Positions 8,166 to 19,628 of a stretch of 64,000 bases of DNA are shown one piece after another. Below the pieces are notes generated by a model. It saw nothing but the letters and a program-made list of their open reading frames with translations. It was not told where the DNA came from and made no database searches. Where the stretch lies: contig NZ_BPQT01000033.1 in assembly GCF_022179405.1 (NCBI RefSeq), positions 1-64,000 on the forward strand, given 5' to 3'. The position numbers were made by a program, and so were the translations under genes. The DNA is from Methylobacterium marchantiae (GTDB lineage: Bacteria; Pseudomonadota; Alphaproteobacteria; Rhizobiales; Beijerinckiaceae). Positions within the stretch are counted from its first letter, which is position 1. Each line of letters begins with the position of its first letter.

Positions 8166-9617
8166 CTACGGCATCACCGGCGGGTGATAGGTCAGGGTGA
8201 AGGCGAGCGCCCAGAGCAGGAACAGCACCACCGGCAGGTGGATGATGAGCTGCAGGAAGCTGAAGCCGACGATGTCGCGGGCCTTGAGGCCGAGGATACC
8301 GAGAAGCGGCAGCATCCAGAACGGATTGATCAGGTTCGGCAGCGCCTCGGCCGCGTTGTAGATCATCACCGCCCAGCCGAGATGGACCTGCAGCTCGTTG
8401 GCCGCCTGCATCACGTAGGGCGCTTCCAGCAGCCACTTGCCGCCGCCCGAGGGCACGAAGAACCCGAGCACCGCCGAATAGACGCCCATGGAGATCGGGA
8501 AGCTGCCGGTGGTGTTCAGCGCCACGAAGGCGTGGGTGATGACGTCGGAGACCGAGGTTCCGCCGGAATTCTTCGCGCTCGTCAGCATCGCGCTGATCGC
8601 GGCGTAGAGCGGGAACTGGATCAGCACGCCGGCGGTGGCCGGCACCGCCTTCGCCACGGAGGCGAGAAAGTTTCTGGGGCGCCAGTGCAGCAGCAGGCCG
8701 AGGGTGAGGAACAGCAGGTTGTAGGTGTTGAGGTTCGAGATCGCGGTGATCCAGGATTGGCGCGCGAATTCCTGGTAGAGCCAGCCGGCGGCGATGACGA
8801 CGAGGAGCAGGGTCAGGATCGGCGAATGCTCCAGCCATTCCGAGGGCTGCTTCGGACGGGACCGGTCCGGCGTATCACGGGACACGTCGAGGCCGAGATC
8901 GTCGGCCGTCACCGCCGAGGCGGGCTGGGGCGCCGAGACATAGGCGATGACGATCGAGATCACGAAGAGGATCAGCGCGATCAGCATCGACTGCCACAGG
9001 AAGATCGTCTCGCTGAACGGGATCACGCCGGTGATCGGCAACAGGCTCGGCGGCAGGCTCTTGGGGTTCGCCTGGAGCTGCGCGGCTGAGGAGCTGAGCC
9101 CCATGGCCCAGGTGGCGCCGAGGCCGAGATAGGCGGCGGCACCGGCGGCCCGATAATCCATCCGCAGTTCGGTGCGGCGCGCCAGGGCACGGGCGAGGAG
9201 GCCGCCGAAGATCAGGCTGAGGCCCCAGCTCAGGAAGGACGACAGCATCGTCGCCGCCGCCACGAACCCGACCGCGCCGCGGCCGGTCTTGGGCACGAGG
9301 GCGAGCCGGTCGATCAGCCGCTGCACCGGGGGCGCCGTCGCCACCACGTAGCCGCCGATGGTGACGAAGGCCATCTGCATGGTGAAGGGGATCAGGCTCC
9401 AGAAGCCGTCGCCGAAGCTCTTGGCCACCGTCAAGGCCGGGGCACCGTTGGCCAGCGCGCCCAGCGCCACGATGACGACGGCGATGGCCACGAAGATGAA
9501 CGCGTCGGGAAACCAGCGCTCCGCCCAGACGGTGAAGCGGATGCCGAGCCGCGAGAGAGCGCCGTCGGCGGCTCCGTCGCCGCCGGGGCGGCGGGGTTCT
9601 GGCTTGGGTGTCGACAT
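8166..9617 (-). CDS. atoE: Short-chain fatty acid transporter, AtoE family
   Basis: A 483-residue polytopic protein of the AtoE/TIGR00366 type, thought to import short-chain fatty acids such as acetoacetate or butyrate. About 12 hydrophobic segments are visible. Recognisable blocks are the N-terminal ERWFPDAFIFVAIAVVIV, FTMQMAFVTIGGYVVA, SSFLSWGLSLIFGGLLAR, WAMGLSSSAAQLQA and, near the end, FVPSGGGKWLLEAPYVM and ALPNLINPFWMLPLL. No atoDAB genes adjoin, though a CoA transferase lies 24 kb away. The next gene downstream is the secreted CMD-like protein. Confidence 0.88.
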   Translation of the reverse strand: MSTPKPEPRRPGGDGAADGALSRLGIRFTVWAERWFPDAFIFVAIAVVIVALGALANGAPALTVAKSFGDGFWSLIPFTMQMAFVTIGGYVVATAPPVQRLIDRLALVPKTGRGAVGFVAAATMLSSFLSWGLSLIFGGLLARALARRTELRMDYRAAGAAAYLGLGATWAMGLSSSAAQLQANPKSLPPSLLPITGVIPFSETIFLWQSMLIALILFVISIVIAYVSAPQPASAVTADDLGLDVSRDTPDRSRPKQPSEWLEHSPILTLLLVVIAAGWLYQEFARQSWITAISNLNTYNLLFLTLGLLLHWRPRNFLASVAKAVPATAGVLIQFPLYAAISAMLTSAKNSGGTSVSDVITHAFVALNTTGSFPISMGVYSAVLGFFVPSGGGKWLLEAPYVMQAANELQVHLGWAVMIYNAAEALPNLINPFWMLPLLGILGLKARDIVGFSFLQLIIHLPVVLFLLWALAFTLTYHPPVMP

Positions 9618-9805
9618 TGGGGATCCCGCCGCTGTCCGGCGTGGTCCACCAAGCCGGCGCAGCGCATGTTGCCCAAACGCGGCCCGTGCTCAAGCCCGGC
9701 CTTTTCGCTTGTCACCAGACAAAGCCGAGTGCCGGGAATCTCCTTCAATGTTCCTTCAACAATGCAGGTCACTCTGCCGGTTACGATCCCAGGAAAGGAC
9801 TGCCT

Positions 9806-10162
9806 TTGACCCGGCCGGCGAGCAAACCCACCCTGGATTCCATCCTCGAAAACCGCCGCCACATGGGTATCACGGCGCGAGACCTCACCGACGGGCGGGA
9901 TGCCGGGCGTGCGGATGACGGCGTGCAGGGGTTCGGCTCCCAGGCGGCATGGCTGCTCGGCATCCTGGCCGGCATCGTGATGATCCTCGGGACCGTCCTG
10001 GCCGTGTTGGCGCTGCCGCCGGTCCTCGATTGCCGGAACCGGTCGGAGCAGGGGTTCTTCGTGGGCCAGACCTACGGGAAATGCGTATCGACTGAACTTT
10101 CGGCACGGTGGAACCGGCTCGAGGAGCGGGTGAAGATGATGGTGCGCCGTTCCGGCCAGTGA
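9806..10162 (+). CDS. Small single-pass membrane protein, unknown function
   Basis: About 118 residues from a TTG start with a strong ribosome site (AGGAAAGGA, 6-base spacer). One membrane helix (AWLLGILAGIVMILGTVLAVLALPP) is followed by a periplasmic-looking tail with two Cys (VLDCRNRSEQGFF, YGKCVSTE), possibly a disulfide. An ATG at 9863 would give a shorter protein but lacks a ribosome site. The frame also extends upstream to 9608, over the divergent atoE promoter, which I consider non-coding. The family is unrecognised. Confidence 0.5.
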   Translation: MTRPASKPTLDSILENRRHMGITARDLTDGRDAGRADDGVQGFGSQAAWLLGILAGIVMILGTVLAVLALPPVLDCRNRSEQGFFVGQTYGKCVSTELSARWNRLEERVKMMVRRSGQ

Positions 10163-10226
10163 GACGTCGCCCGGCGCCGGCTCCCGGCAGGTTTCATCCC
10201 GCCGGGAGCCGTGAGGCGGCCGTGCC

Positions 10227-12857
<2,631 letters not shown>

Positions 12858-12980
12858 CGTCTTCCTCTCCCCCGTGCCGACGATCCACCGCCCGCCAAGC
12901 GGCGCGGCCCCGTCGAGACGTCGCTCCCCGGCCGGCTGGCCCGGAGAACATCGGCGCCGCCACGGCCACCGATCCTCACG

Positions 12981-13008
12981 ATGTAGTGTTGCAAATGAGC
13001 ACCACAAG
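12981..13008 (-). promoter_or_regulatory. Candidate RpoH (heat-shock) promoter for clpB
   Basis: On the minus strand CTTG is followed after 18 bases by CTACAT. This closely resembles the alphaproteobacterial sigma-32 pattern CTTG-N17/18-CYTATNT. It sits about 120 bases upstream of the clpB start, in the divergent gap with the MOSC gene. clpB is a classic RpoH target, which raises plausibility. Confidence 0.5.
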
Positions 13009-13058
13009 ACCCGCTCACGGACTTGCGTGCCGGTGCGACTTCGGGCGAGGCTGACGCC

Positions 13059-13862
13059 ATGACCTCCGCCATGAATGCCGCCGCGACCGGTGCCCCGGAC
13101 CTGCGCCTCGAAGCGCTGCATCGCTATCCGGTGAAGGGGCTCTCGCCCGAGCGCCTCGACGGAGCCATGCTCGAGGCCGGAGGCTATTTTCCGGGCGACC
13201 GGCTGTTCGCCATCGAGAACGGGCCGTCCGGGTTCGATCCGGCCGCGCCGACGCACCAGCCGAAGATCAAGTTCCTGATGCTGATGCGCCACGAGGCCCT
13301 GGCCCGCCTCGACACCCGCTACGATCCCGAGACCTCGGTGCTGACGATCCGCCGGGACGGGAGCGTCGCCGTCGAGGCCGACCTGTCGGCCGCGCCGGGG
13401 CGGGAGGCGGTGGAGGCGTTCTTCCGCACGGACTTCGCGGATGCCCTGCGCGGGCCGCCGAAGCTGCTCGCCGCGCCGGAGGGTTTCCGCTTCACCGATT
13501 CGGCCCGCGGATTCGTCTCGCTCCTCAACCTCGCCAGCGTCGCCGCCACGGAGGACATGGTGGGAGCGCCGGTCGATCCGCTACGCTTTCGCGCGAACCT
13601 TCACCTCGGCGGGCTCGCTGCCTTCGCCGAGTTCGATCTCGTCGGGCGCGTGCTCGCCGCGACGGGCGGCGTGCGCCTGCGGGTGACCAAGCGGACGGAG
13701 CGCTGCGCGGCGACGAATGTCGATCCGGCGACCGGAACCCGTGACCTCGCGATCCCGCGGACACTCTCCGCGCAGCTCGGCCATTCCGATTGCGGCGTCT
13801 ACGCGGAGGTGCTGAGCGGAGGCAGGCTCGAACAGGGCGAGACGTTCCGGATCGAGACGTAG
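13059..13862 (+). CDS. MOSC domain-containing protein
   Basis: A 267-residue protein with an N-terminal MOSC beta-barrel domain (LEALHRYPVKGLSPERLDGAMLEAGGYFPGDRLFAI) and a C-terminal MOSC core (RFRANLHLGGLAAFAEFDLVG, then TKRTERCAATNVDPATGTRDLAIPRTL, ending GVYAEVLSGGRLEQGETF). The conserved Cys in ERCAATNVDP is the residue associated with molybdenum-cofactor sulfur handling in this superfamily, as in YiiM, YcbX and Moco sulfurase C-termini. The likely role is reduction or detoxification by a Moco-linked enzyme, with the substrate unknown. I start at the ATG at 13059 with GGCGAGG upstream. It is divergent from clpB. Confidence 0.88.
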   Translation: MTSAMNAAATGAPDLRLEALHRYPVKGLSPERLDGAMLEAGGYFPGDRLFAIENGPSGFDPAAPTHQPKIKFLMLMRHEALARLDTRYDPETSVLTIRRDGSVAVEADLSAAPGREAVEAFFRTDFADALRGPPKLLAAPEGFRFTDSARGFVSLLNLASVAATEDMVGAPVDPLRFRANLHLGGLAAFAEFDLVGRVLAATGGVRLRVTKRTERCAATNVDPATGTRDLAIPRTLSAQLGHSDCGVYAEVLSGGRLEQGETFRIET

Positions 13863-13923
13863 AGTCTCGATCGGCAAAGTCCCGGGCCGTGATGCGCGCC
13901 TGCCTGTCGCCGGGCGGGGCCGG

Positions 13924-14214
13924 TCAGATCGCGTGCCGGGGGACGAGCACGATGGCGGCGGCGTAGCCGGCCCGGCGCAGGCCGCGGAAATCGGCATGTC
14001 GCCGCTCGCAGGTCACCTTGACGTAGGGCCTCTCGCCGGCCTCGCCCCAGTTGGAGGACGCCATGGTGGAGGCGGCCATGGTCTGGCCGTGGATCATGCA
14101 CTCCATCGGCGTGTGAGCCGGAGACACGATGACGTCGAGTGCGGTGGTGCGGGAGCAATCCTTCGCCGCGAGGACGGAGGAGCAGATGAGAGCGACGGTC
14201 AACAGTTCGGACAT
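13924..14214 (-). CDS. Small secreted Cys-containing protein, unknown function
   Basis: Ninety-six residues beginning with a short hydrophobic signal-like segment (MSELLTVALICSSVLAA), then DCSRTTALDVIVSP, MECMIHGQTMAA and YVKVTCERRH. The arrangement of three Cys after the signal and the MHGQ motif resembles small secreted hypotheticals common in Rhizobiales. No function is known. It is a stand-alone gene. Confidence 0.55.
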   Translation of the reverse strand: MSELLTVALICSSVLAAKDCSRTTALDVIVSPAHTPMECMIHGQTMAASTMASSNWGEAGERPYVKVTCERRHADFRGLRRAGYAAAIVLVPRHAI

Positions 14215-14387
14215 GACGGACCCCTTTTTCGATCGTGGCGAATAAGGTCCGCGGTGTTGCTCAGGCGTCGAGCGGCCGCGTGATTGTTGCCTGGGCGTTC
14301 CCCGTTCTGTCTCGTTGGACTTGGCCTAGCATGACGTATGCCAGGCTCGTTTCTTGATGAGGCAAAGCTAATGGCGAGGCGACGACC

Positions 14388-14651
14388 TCATGCGCGGAGC
14401 GACGGTCTCCTGATCCGCGAATGGCCGGTGTCGTGCGTGTCCCCGGTGCGAGCCGTGAGCCAGACCGGCTCGGGCTCGGCGCGAGGCATGATGCTGGCGA
14501 CGGCATCGAGATCGACGACGTAGCTCTCCGTCAGCTTGCGCCAGACCTCCGCCGGAGAGGCGGCCTCCTGGCCGATTCGCCCGAGGGCGGCAGCGAGGAC
14601 CTGCAGACCGGTGAGAGTCGGACGGGCGACGAGAGGGTCCGCGTTGAGCAT
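14388..14651 (-). CDS. Small hypothetical protein
   Basis: Eighty-seven residues, hydrophilic, with a plausible helical core (GLQVLAAALGRIGQEAASPAEVWRKLTESYVVDLDAVASIM) and a basic C-terminus. No signal or membrane segment is seen. I do not recognise it. It lies in the gap before argB, on the opposite strand. Support is limited to coding-like composition and a sensible start region. Confidence 0.4.
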   Translation of the reverse strand: MLNADPLVARPTLTGLQVLAAALGRIGQEAASPAEVWRKLTESYVVDLDAVASIMPRAEPEPVWLTARTGDTHDTGHSRIRRPSLRA

Positions 14652-14884
14652 CGGGGACGAGTTCCTGTGCGAATGATCACAGGATCACCGGTCATCGTTA
14701 ACAAACGCTTATCGCGCCGGCCCATGTCGCGCCGGCCGATGCGTTCATGAGCCGGCTCACCCTTGAACCGCCTCGATTTTTCCCGGTTCGACGGCTCTCG
14801 GCGCTTCGCGATGCGACATGGCTGCGCTAGAAGCGCGTCGTCGCGCATCCCGATCCGGCGCCGCAGCGAGGACATGGCCTCACG

Positions 14885-15796
14885 ATGAAAGAATCCTTGT
14901 CGAAAGATGCCCTGCCGAACGTGCACGTGCGCGCGGAGGTCCTCGTCCAGGCGCTGCCGCACATGCAGCGCTACGACCAGGAAATCGTCGTCATCAAGTA
15001 TGGCGGCCATGCCATGGGTGACCGGGCGGCGGCGGAAGACTTCGCCGAGGACATCGTGCTCCTCGAACAATCCGGCCTGAAGCCCATCGTCGTCCATGGC
15101 GGCGGCCCGCAGATCGGGCGCATGCTCGGCCGGCTCGGCATCGAATCCGAATTCCGCGGCGGCCTGCGCGTCACCGACGAGGCCACCGTCGAGGTGGTCG
15201 AGATGGTGCTCGCCGGCTCGATCAACAAGCAGATCGTCGGCTGGATCTCGGCCGAGGGCGGCCGTGCGATCGGCCTTTGCGGCAAGGACGGCAACATGGT
15301 CCGCGCCCGCAAGGCGACGCGGACCGTGCTCGACCCGGAGAGCCAGACCGAGCAGGAGATCGATCTCGGCCTCGTGGGCGAGCCCGAACACGTGGAACGC
15401 GGCGTCCTCGACGCGGTGCTGAAGGCCGAATTGATCCCGGTCCTCGCCCCCGTCGCCTTCGGCACCGACGGGCAGACCTACAACGTCAATGCCGACACGT
15501 TCGCGGGCGCCATCGCCGGGGCGCTGCGGGCCAAGCGCCTGCTGCTCCTCACCGACGTGCCGGGCGTGCTCGACAAGGACAAGAAGCTGATCACCGACCT
15601 GACCCTGGAGGATTGCCGGCGGCTCATCGCCGACGGCACCATCACGGGCGGGATGATCCCGAAGATCGAGACCTGCATCTACGCGCTGGAACAGGGCGTC
15701 GAGGCGGTGGTCATCCTGGACGGCAAAGTCAGCCACGCCGTGCTGCTCGAACTCTTCACCGATCACGGCGCGGGCACGCTGATCCGCCGCACCTGA
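14885..15796 (+). CDS. argB: Acetylglutamate kinase
   Basis: A 303-residue amino-acid kinase that phosphorylates N-acetyl-L-glutamate, the second step of arginine synthesis. Visible motifs: [13 protein letters not shown] (phosphate-binding Gly loop near residue 38), [19 protein letters not shown] (acetylglutamate site near residue 75), [32 protein letters not shown] (nucleotide and Mg region) and [12 protein letters not shown] with its catalytic Lys. The N-terminal helix of about 25 residues before the core is the type seen in hexameric, arginine-inhibited forms, so feedback regulation is likely. It is monocistronic and followed by a strong terminator. Confidence 0.97.
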   Translation: MKESLSKDALPNVHVRAEVLVQALPHMQRYDQEIVVIKYGGHAMGDRAAAEDFAEDIVLLEQSGLKPIVVHGGGPQIGRMLGRLGIESEFRGGLRVTDEATVEVVEMVLAGSINKQIVGWISAEGGRAIGLCGKDGNMVRARKATRTVLDPESQTEQEIDLGLVGEPEHVERGVLDAVLKAELIPVLAPVAFGTDGQTYNVNADTFAGAIAGALRAKRLLLLTDVPGVLDKDKKLITDLTLEDCRRLIADGTITGGMIPKIETCIYALEQGVEAVVILDGKVSHAVLLELFTDHGAGTLIRRT

Positions 15797-15805
15797 CGGA
15801 TACGG

Positions 15806-15857
15806 GCCCGGAAAGCGGTATCGGCTTTCCGGGCTCATCCTCTTTTTGTGCTGATCC
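15806..15857 (+). terminator. Intrinsic terminator of argB
   Basis: A perfect 11-bp stem (GCCCGGAAAGC / GCTTTCCGGGC) with a 7-base loop starts 10 bases after the argB stop and is followed by TCATCCTCTTTTTG. The T-rich unit ATCCTCTTTTTG occurs twice in tandem just downstream. Confidence 0.8.
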
Positions 15858-15905
15858 TCTTTTTGGGCTCATGCCTCGCGGCCGGCGGATATGCGCCGGC
15901 CGGAC

Positions 15906-16472
15906 TCACGCTCCGTCGGCTCCGCCGGGCTCCTGCATCCCGGCCTTGGCCCAGAACTTGGCCGACGCCTTGCGATAGGCCTTGCGCAGGGCCGGGCCCT
16001 CGGGACCGGCCGGCCCGATATCGTCCCAGATCTGCTTGCAGAGACGGGCCTGCTCGGTGAAGCGGCTCGGATTCTCCGTCCTGGCGGCGGCCTCCAGCGC
16101 GCCCACGATCCTGCGCATGCGGTCGACATTGTCCGCGAAGGCCGCATCATCCCCGGCGCCCTGCTCAGCGGAGGCCGCCCCCTCCTCCGCATCCGTCTCG
16201 CCGGGCCGGTTGGCCTCCTGCAACAGCCGGAAAGCGGCGCGGCCACGCACGATCAGCGCCTTGGCATCGCGCCGCCCCTGGGATGCCGGCCGCAACTCGG
16301 CATAGAGACGCTTCGCAACATCGACGGTCTTGCGAGAGGGCGGGTTGGTGGGGATCATGGCGGCTGCCCTCTCCAGGGCGACGACGATCGATTCCGCATC
16401 CGCCGATGGCTGCCCATCGGACTCGTCGCGTCTGGAGATCGCCATTGCCTTGTGGTCCGGCTCAACGCTCAC
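15906..16472 (-). CDS. Conserved-looking hypothetical helical protein
   Basis: About 188 residues from a GTG start with GAAAGG 8 bases upstream; an internal ATG lies nine codons further in. The protein is hydrophilic and mainly helical, with no signal peptide or membrane helix. The central portion (SRKTVDVAKRLYAELRPASQGRRDAKALIVRGRAAFRLL) and the C-terminal helix (FWAKAG) look structured. An acidic, low-complexity linker separates them. I do not recognise the family. The gene converges on argB. Confidence 0.55.
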   Translation of the reverse strand: MSVEPDHKAMAISRRDESDGQPSADAESIVVALERAAAMIPTNPPSRKTVDVAKRLYAELRPASQGRRDAKALIVRGRAAFRLLQEANRPGETDAEEGAASAEQGAGDDAAFADNVDRMRRIVGALEAAARTENPSRFTEQARLCKQIWDDIGPAGPEGPALRKAYRKASAKFWAKAGMQEPGGADGA

Positions 16473-16810
16473 GATGAAAACCTTTCGATCGGTGCGGGAC
16501 GTGGCGGTGTCGGACGCCGCCCCGACGGTCCGTGACCGCACCTGTCTCTGAAACACCCGCCCGGACCCGTGGCGCCCAGGGAACGACATCACGGCGATCC
16601 GCCGCCGCACGCCCTCCTGCCCGGCGGCGCTTCGCCATGCGCCGCGTGGGCCATCCAGACCGGCCTCCGCAATGGGCGGTAGACCTATCGCCTCGGCCGC
16701 GGCAGCGTCAAGGCGACGCGCCGGCCGCGCTCGCAGGCAGCCGTCCGATGACGGGCAGATGGCGCGCCACGTCGATCAATGGCCGGTCCGGGTCCGCATC
16801 GTCGCCCGGT
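16473..16810. other. Intergenic stretch with no recognised feature
   Basis: About 340 bases between the upstream end of the hypothetical gene and the DMT transporter gene. Several overlapping frames are open here, as expected at this GC content, but none has a ribosome site or recognisable protein. I see no hairpin terminator or clear promoter. Confidence 0.5.
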
Positions 16811-17680
16811 TCAGGCCAGACGCATCGTCACAACGCCGGCCACGATGACGATGACGGCCGCCGTTCGCGACGCGAGGAGGGGCTCCTTCAGGACGACGAC
16901 CGAGATCAGCATCGCGAAGAGCACGCTGGTCTCCCGGGTCGCTGCCACCAACGGGATGGGCGCCACCGTCATCGCCCAGATCGCGATCCAGTAGGAGCCG
17001 AGCGCCAGGGCCCCGCCGCCGAGCCCGTGAAAGGCGAGGCCGCGGACGGCCTGCAACGCATCGCGCCCGCGCGTCCACAGCACGAAGAGCGGCAGCGGAA
17101 TCGCATCGACCACGAAGAGCGCGGAGGCATAGGCATGGGGATCGCCCGCCGCGCGGGCACCGAGGCCGTCGACCAGCGTATAACCGGAGATCAGGGCTCC
17201 GGTGAGGAGCGCGAAGCCCAGGGCCTTGCGGCTCAGGTGACGGCCGCCGCCTTTCGCGAGCGCCATCAGGGCGACGCCGGCGCAGAGGATCGTGATGCCG
17301 AGGGCCGCGAGCGGCGCCACGGCCTCGTGCAGCAGGACCAGGGAGGCACAGGCGGTCAGCAGCGGGGCGCTGCCGCGGGCGATGGGATAGACCTGCCCCA
17401 TATCCGCGTGCCGATAGGCCTCGGCCAGGGCGATGTAATAGCCGAGATGCAGCAGGATCGAGCCGGCGAGCCAGGGCCAGGATGCCGAGGCCGGCCATCC
17501 GAACCAGAGGGAGGCGGGAAGCGCGAACAACCCGGCCGCGGCCGAGATCAGCGCCATGGTGAGGATGGGTTCGAGGCGGAGCTTGGCGACCGCGTTCCAG
17601 CCCGCATGCATGAAGGCGGCGGCGAGGACGGCGGCGAAAACGGGCAGGCTCATGCCGGTCGCGGTCATGATCTCCGACAT
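16811..17680 (-). CDS. EamA/DMT-superfamily transporter
   Basis: A 289-residue protein with ten hydrophobic segments arranged as two EamA repeats (about 10-140 and 150-285). Typical features are AAFMHAGWNAVAKL in helix 1, GQVYPIARGSAPLLTA at the end of the first repeat and PIPLVAATRETSVLFAMLISVVVLKEPL in the second, with the family's LKE-P motif. The substrate is unknown. It lies at the edge of the aminophosphonate island, on the same strand as the DeoR and LysR genes. A link to that pathway is only positional. Confidence 0.8.
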   Translation of the reverse strand: MSEIMTATGMSLPVFAAVLAAAFMHAGWNAVAKLRLEPILTMALISAAAGLFALPASLWFGWPASASWPWLAGSILLHLGYYIALAEAYRHADMGQVYPIARGSAPLLTACASLVLLHEAVAPLAALGITILCAGVALMALAKGGGRHLSRKALGFALLTGALISGYTLVDGLGARAAGDPHAYASALFVVDAIPLPLFVLWTRGRDALQAVRGLAFHGLGGGALALGSYWIAIWAMTVAPIPLVAATRETSVLFAMLISVVVLKEPLLASRTAAVIVIVAGVVTMRLA

Positions 17681-17783
17681 CCTGTGCGTGGTTGCTGCCC
17701 GGTCGGCATGGCTCGACCGGAGGCGCGACCGTTCCTAGCGCGGAGGCTCGACAAAAGAAATCATAAAACCACAAAAACTCACA

Positions 17784-18599
17784 TCATCCGGCAACGGTCA
17801 GTTCGAGACCGCGCCCGATCAAGGCATTTCTCATTTGCTCCGGAGGCTCCGCGTCGACGATCAGCCCGGTGCCCGGTGGAATCGGCGCGAGGCGGATCGG
17901 GGTCAGGCGTCCGAACTTGGTCCTGTCGGCGACCACGAAGCCGCGTTCGGCCGATGCCAGCATGCGGATGCGCGTTTCGGTGGGGATCGGAGCGAAGTCG
18001 GTGATGTCGCCCGCCATCGAGAGGCCGCCGGCCCCGACGAAGGCGAGATCGGCGCGAAAGCGCGCGAGGGCGGCGATCGCCTCGGTGCCGAAGGCGGCCT
18101 CGTCGGAGCCTTCGATCTCGCCGCCGAGGAAATGGATGCGGAGACCGGGGATCCGGCAGAGCAGGAGGCCGACCGGCAGGCTATTGGTGCAGATGGTGAG
18201 GCCCTTCACCGCCGGGCGTTGGAGCAGCGGATCGAGACCCGCGAGGGCGGTGGCCACCGCCAGCGTGGTCGCACCGGAATCGAGCACCACCACCATCCCG
18301 TCCTCGACGAGGCGGGCCGCCGCCCGGCCAATCGCCGCCTTGCCCTCCGGGTTGTCGCGCTCGCGCAGGGCCAGGGCCGGCTCGTCGGCCCGGCGGGTGG
18401 CGCCGCCATGGACGATGGCGAGGCGACCACGCTCGGCCAGGGCCTTCAGGTCGCGCCGGATGGTCTCGCGCGAGACCCCGAACCGGACCGCCATCGCCTC
18501 GACGCTGACGCTGCCGTCGCGGCCGAGGCGGGCCAGAATCTCCTCGTGGCGACCGGCCGCGAGGGAGCGCGGCTCGGCCCTCGGGCGCTTGTCGCTCAT
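17784..18599 (-). CDS. DeoR-family transcriptional regulator
   Basis: A 271-residue regulator. An N-terminal DeoR helix-turn-helix (about 15-70: RHEEILARLGRDGSVSVEAMAVRFGVSRETIRRDL) is followed by a DeoR C-terminal sensor domain (DSGATTLAVATAL, FLGGEI, AFVGAGGLS) that usually binds phosphorylated metabolites. The start overlaps the LysR stop as ATGA, so the two regulators are co-translated. Given its location next to phnWX, the ligand may be a phosphonate intermediate, for example phosphonoacetaldehyde. That is inference. Confidence 0.88.
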   Translation of the reverse strand: MSDKRPRAEPRSLAAGRHEEILARLGRDGSVSVEAMAVRFGVSRETIRRDLKALAERGRLAIVHGGATRRADEPALALRERDNPEGKAAIGRAAARLVEDGMVVVLDSGATTLAVATALAGLDPLLQRPAVKGLTICTNSLPVGLLLCRIPGLRIHFLGGEIEGSDEAAFGTEAIAALARFRADLAFVGAGGLSMAGDITDFAPIPTETRIRMLASAERGFVVADRTKFGRLTPIRLAPIPPGTGLIVDAEPPEQMRNALIGRGLELTVAG

Positions 18600-19486
18600 C
18601 GGTCGCTCCCTGCACCCTCGGATTTGGCGCTGTCGGTGGCGAGGGCGAACACCGCCCGGATCAGGCGCAGATTCCGCCGCCTCGCCAGGCAGGCGATGGC
18701 GTGGCGGTTGGTGAGGTCCGCGCCGTCGATCCGGAGGGCGGCGATCCGTCCGTCGTCGCCGCATTCCAGCGAGGAGACGATGCCGATGCCGATACCGGCG
18801 GCGGCCGCCTCGATCACCGCCTCGCGGCTGTCGAGTTCCATCAGCACGGTCGGGGCCACCCTGCGGGCGCGGCAGGCCCGGTCGAAGGTCCGGCGCGTCA
18901 CGGAATTCGGCTCGCGCAGCACCATGGCGGCGCCGTCGAGTCCGGCGAGGTCGAGGCTCGCGCGCTGCGCCAGGGGATGGGACCGGGCGAGCACCGCGCA
19001 GATGCGCGAGACGGCGATCTCTTCGAGATGGAGATCGGGATGCGCCTCCGCCTCGGTGAGGAAGGCGACGCTCGCCCGCTCCGCCAGCAGCGCTTCCCGG
19101 GTCTCGGCGGCGTTGCCGAGAATCAGCCCGACCACGATGCCGGGATGCCGCTCGCGCAGGCGCGCCAGCAGCGGCATCGCGATATGGGGCGAATCCACCG
19201 CGATCTCGATCCGCCCGGAGACGAGGTTGCGGTTGGCTTCGAGCAGGTCCTCCGCCTGCTCGACAAGCCCGAAGAGCGGGCCGGTGAGTTCGGCCAGGGC
19301 CTGCCCCTGCGGGGTCAGCTCGGCATTGCGGGCGGTGCGCCGGAACAGCACGAGGTCGTAGCGCTCCTCCAGGGCCTTGATGTGCCCGGTCACCGCGGGC
19401 TGGCTGATGCAGAGCCGCCGGGCCGCCCGGGTGAAGCTGCCTTCCCGCGAGACCGCGTCGAAGGCGCGAAGCTGGAACAGGTTCAT
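18596..19486 (-). CDS. LysR-family regulator, probable activator of the phn genes
   Basis: A 296-residue LysR-type regulator: N-terminal winged helix (FQLRAFDAVSREGSFTRAARRLCISQPAVTGHIKALEE), linker helix, then the periplasmic-binding-like effector domain (GRIEIAVDSPHIAMPLLARLRERHPG, CRARRVAPTVLMELDSREAVIEAAAAGIGIGIV). It is divergently transcribed from phnW with a 142-base shared gap, the classic arrangement for a LysR protein controlling the neighbouring catabolic operon. LysR-type activators accompany phnWX clusters in other proteobacteria. It overlaps the DeoR gene by 4 bases. Confidence 0.9.
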   Translation of the reverse strand: MNLFQLRAFDAVSREGSFTRAARRLCISQPAVTGHIKALEERYDLVLFRRTARNAELTPQGQALAELTGPLFGLVEQAEDLLEANRNLVSGRIEIAVDSPHIAMPLLARLRERHPGIVVGLILGNAAETREALLAERASVAFLTEAEAHPDLHLEEIAVSRICAVLARSHPLAQRASLDLAGLDGAAMVLREPNSVTRRTFDRACRARRVAPTVLMELDSREAVIEAAAAGIGIGIVSSLECGDDGRIAALRIDGADLTNRHAIACLARRRNLRLIRAVFALATDSAKSEGAGSDR

Positions 19487-19628
19487 GAGGACCCATCGGC
19501 AAGACTGATGACGCGCATTACGACAAACGATTTGATCTGATGGGTCGCCGGAAGGCAAGGTCCGGCCATCGACCGGATCGAGTCGTCCCGATGCACGGCA
19601 ATGCGGGACGGCTCGACGCAGATCGGGG

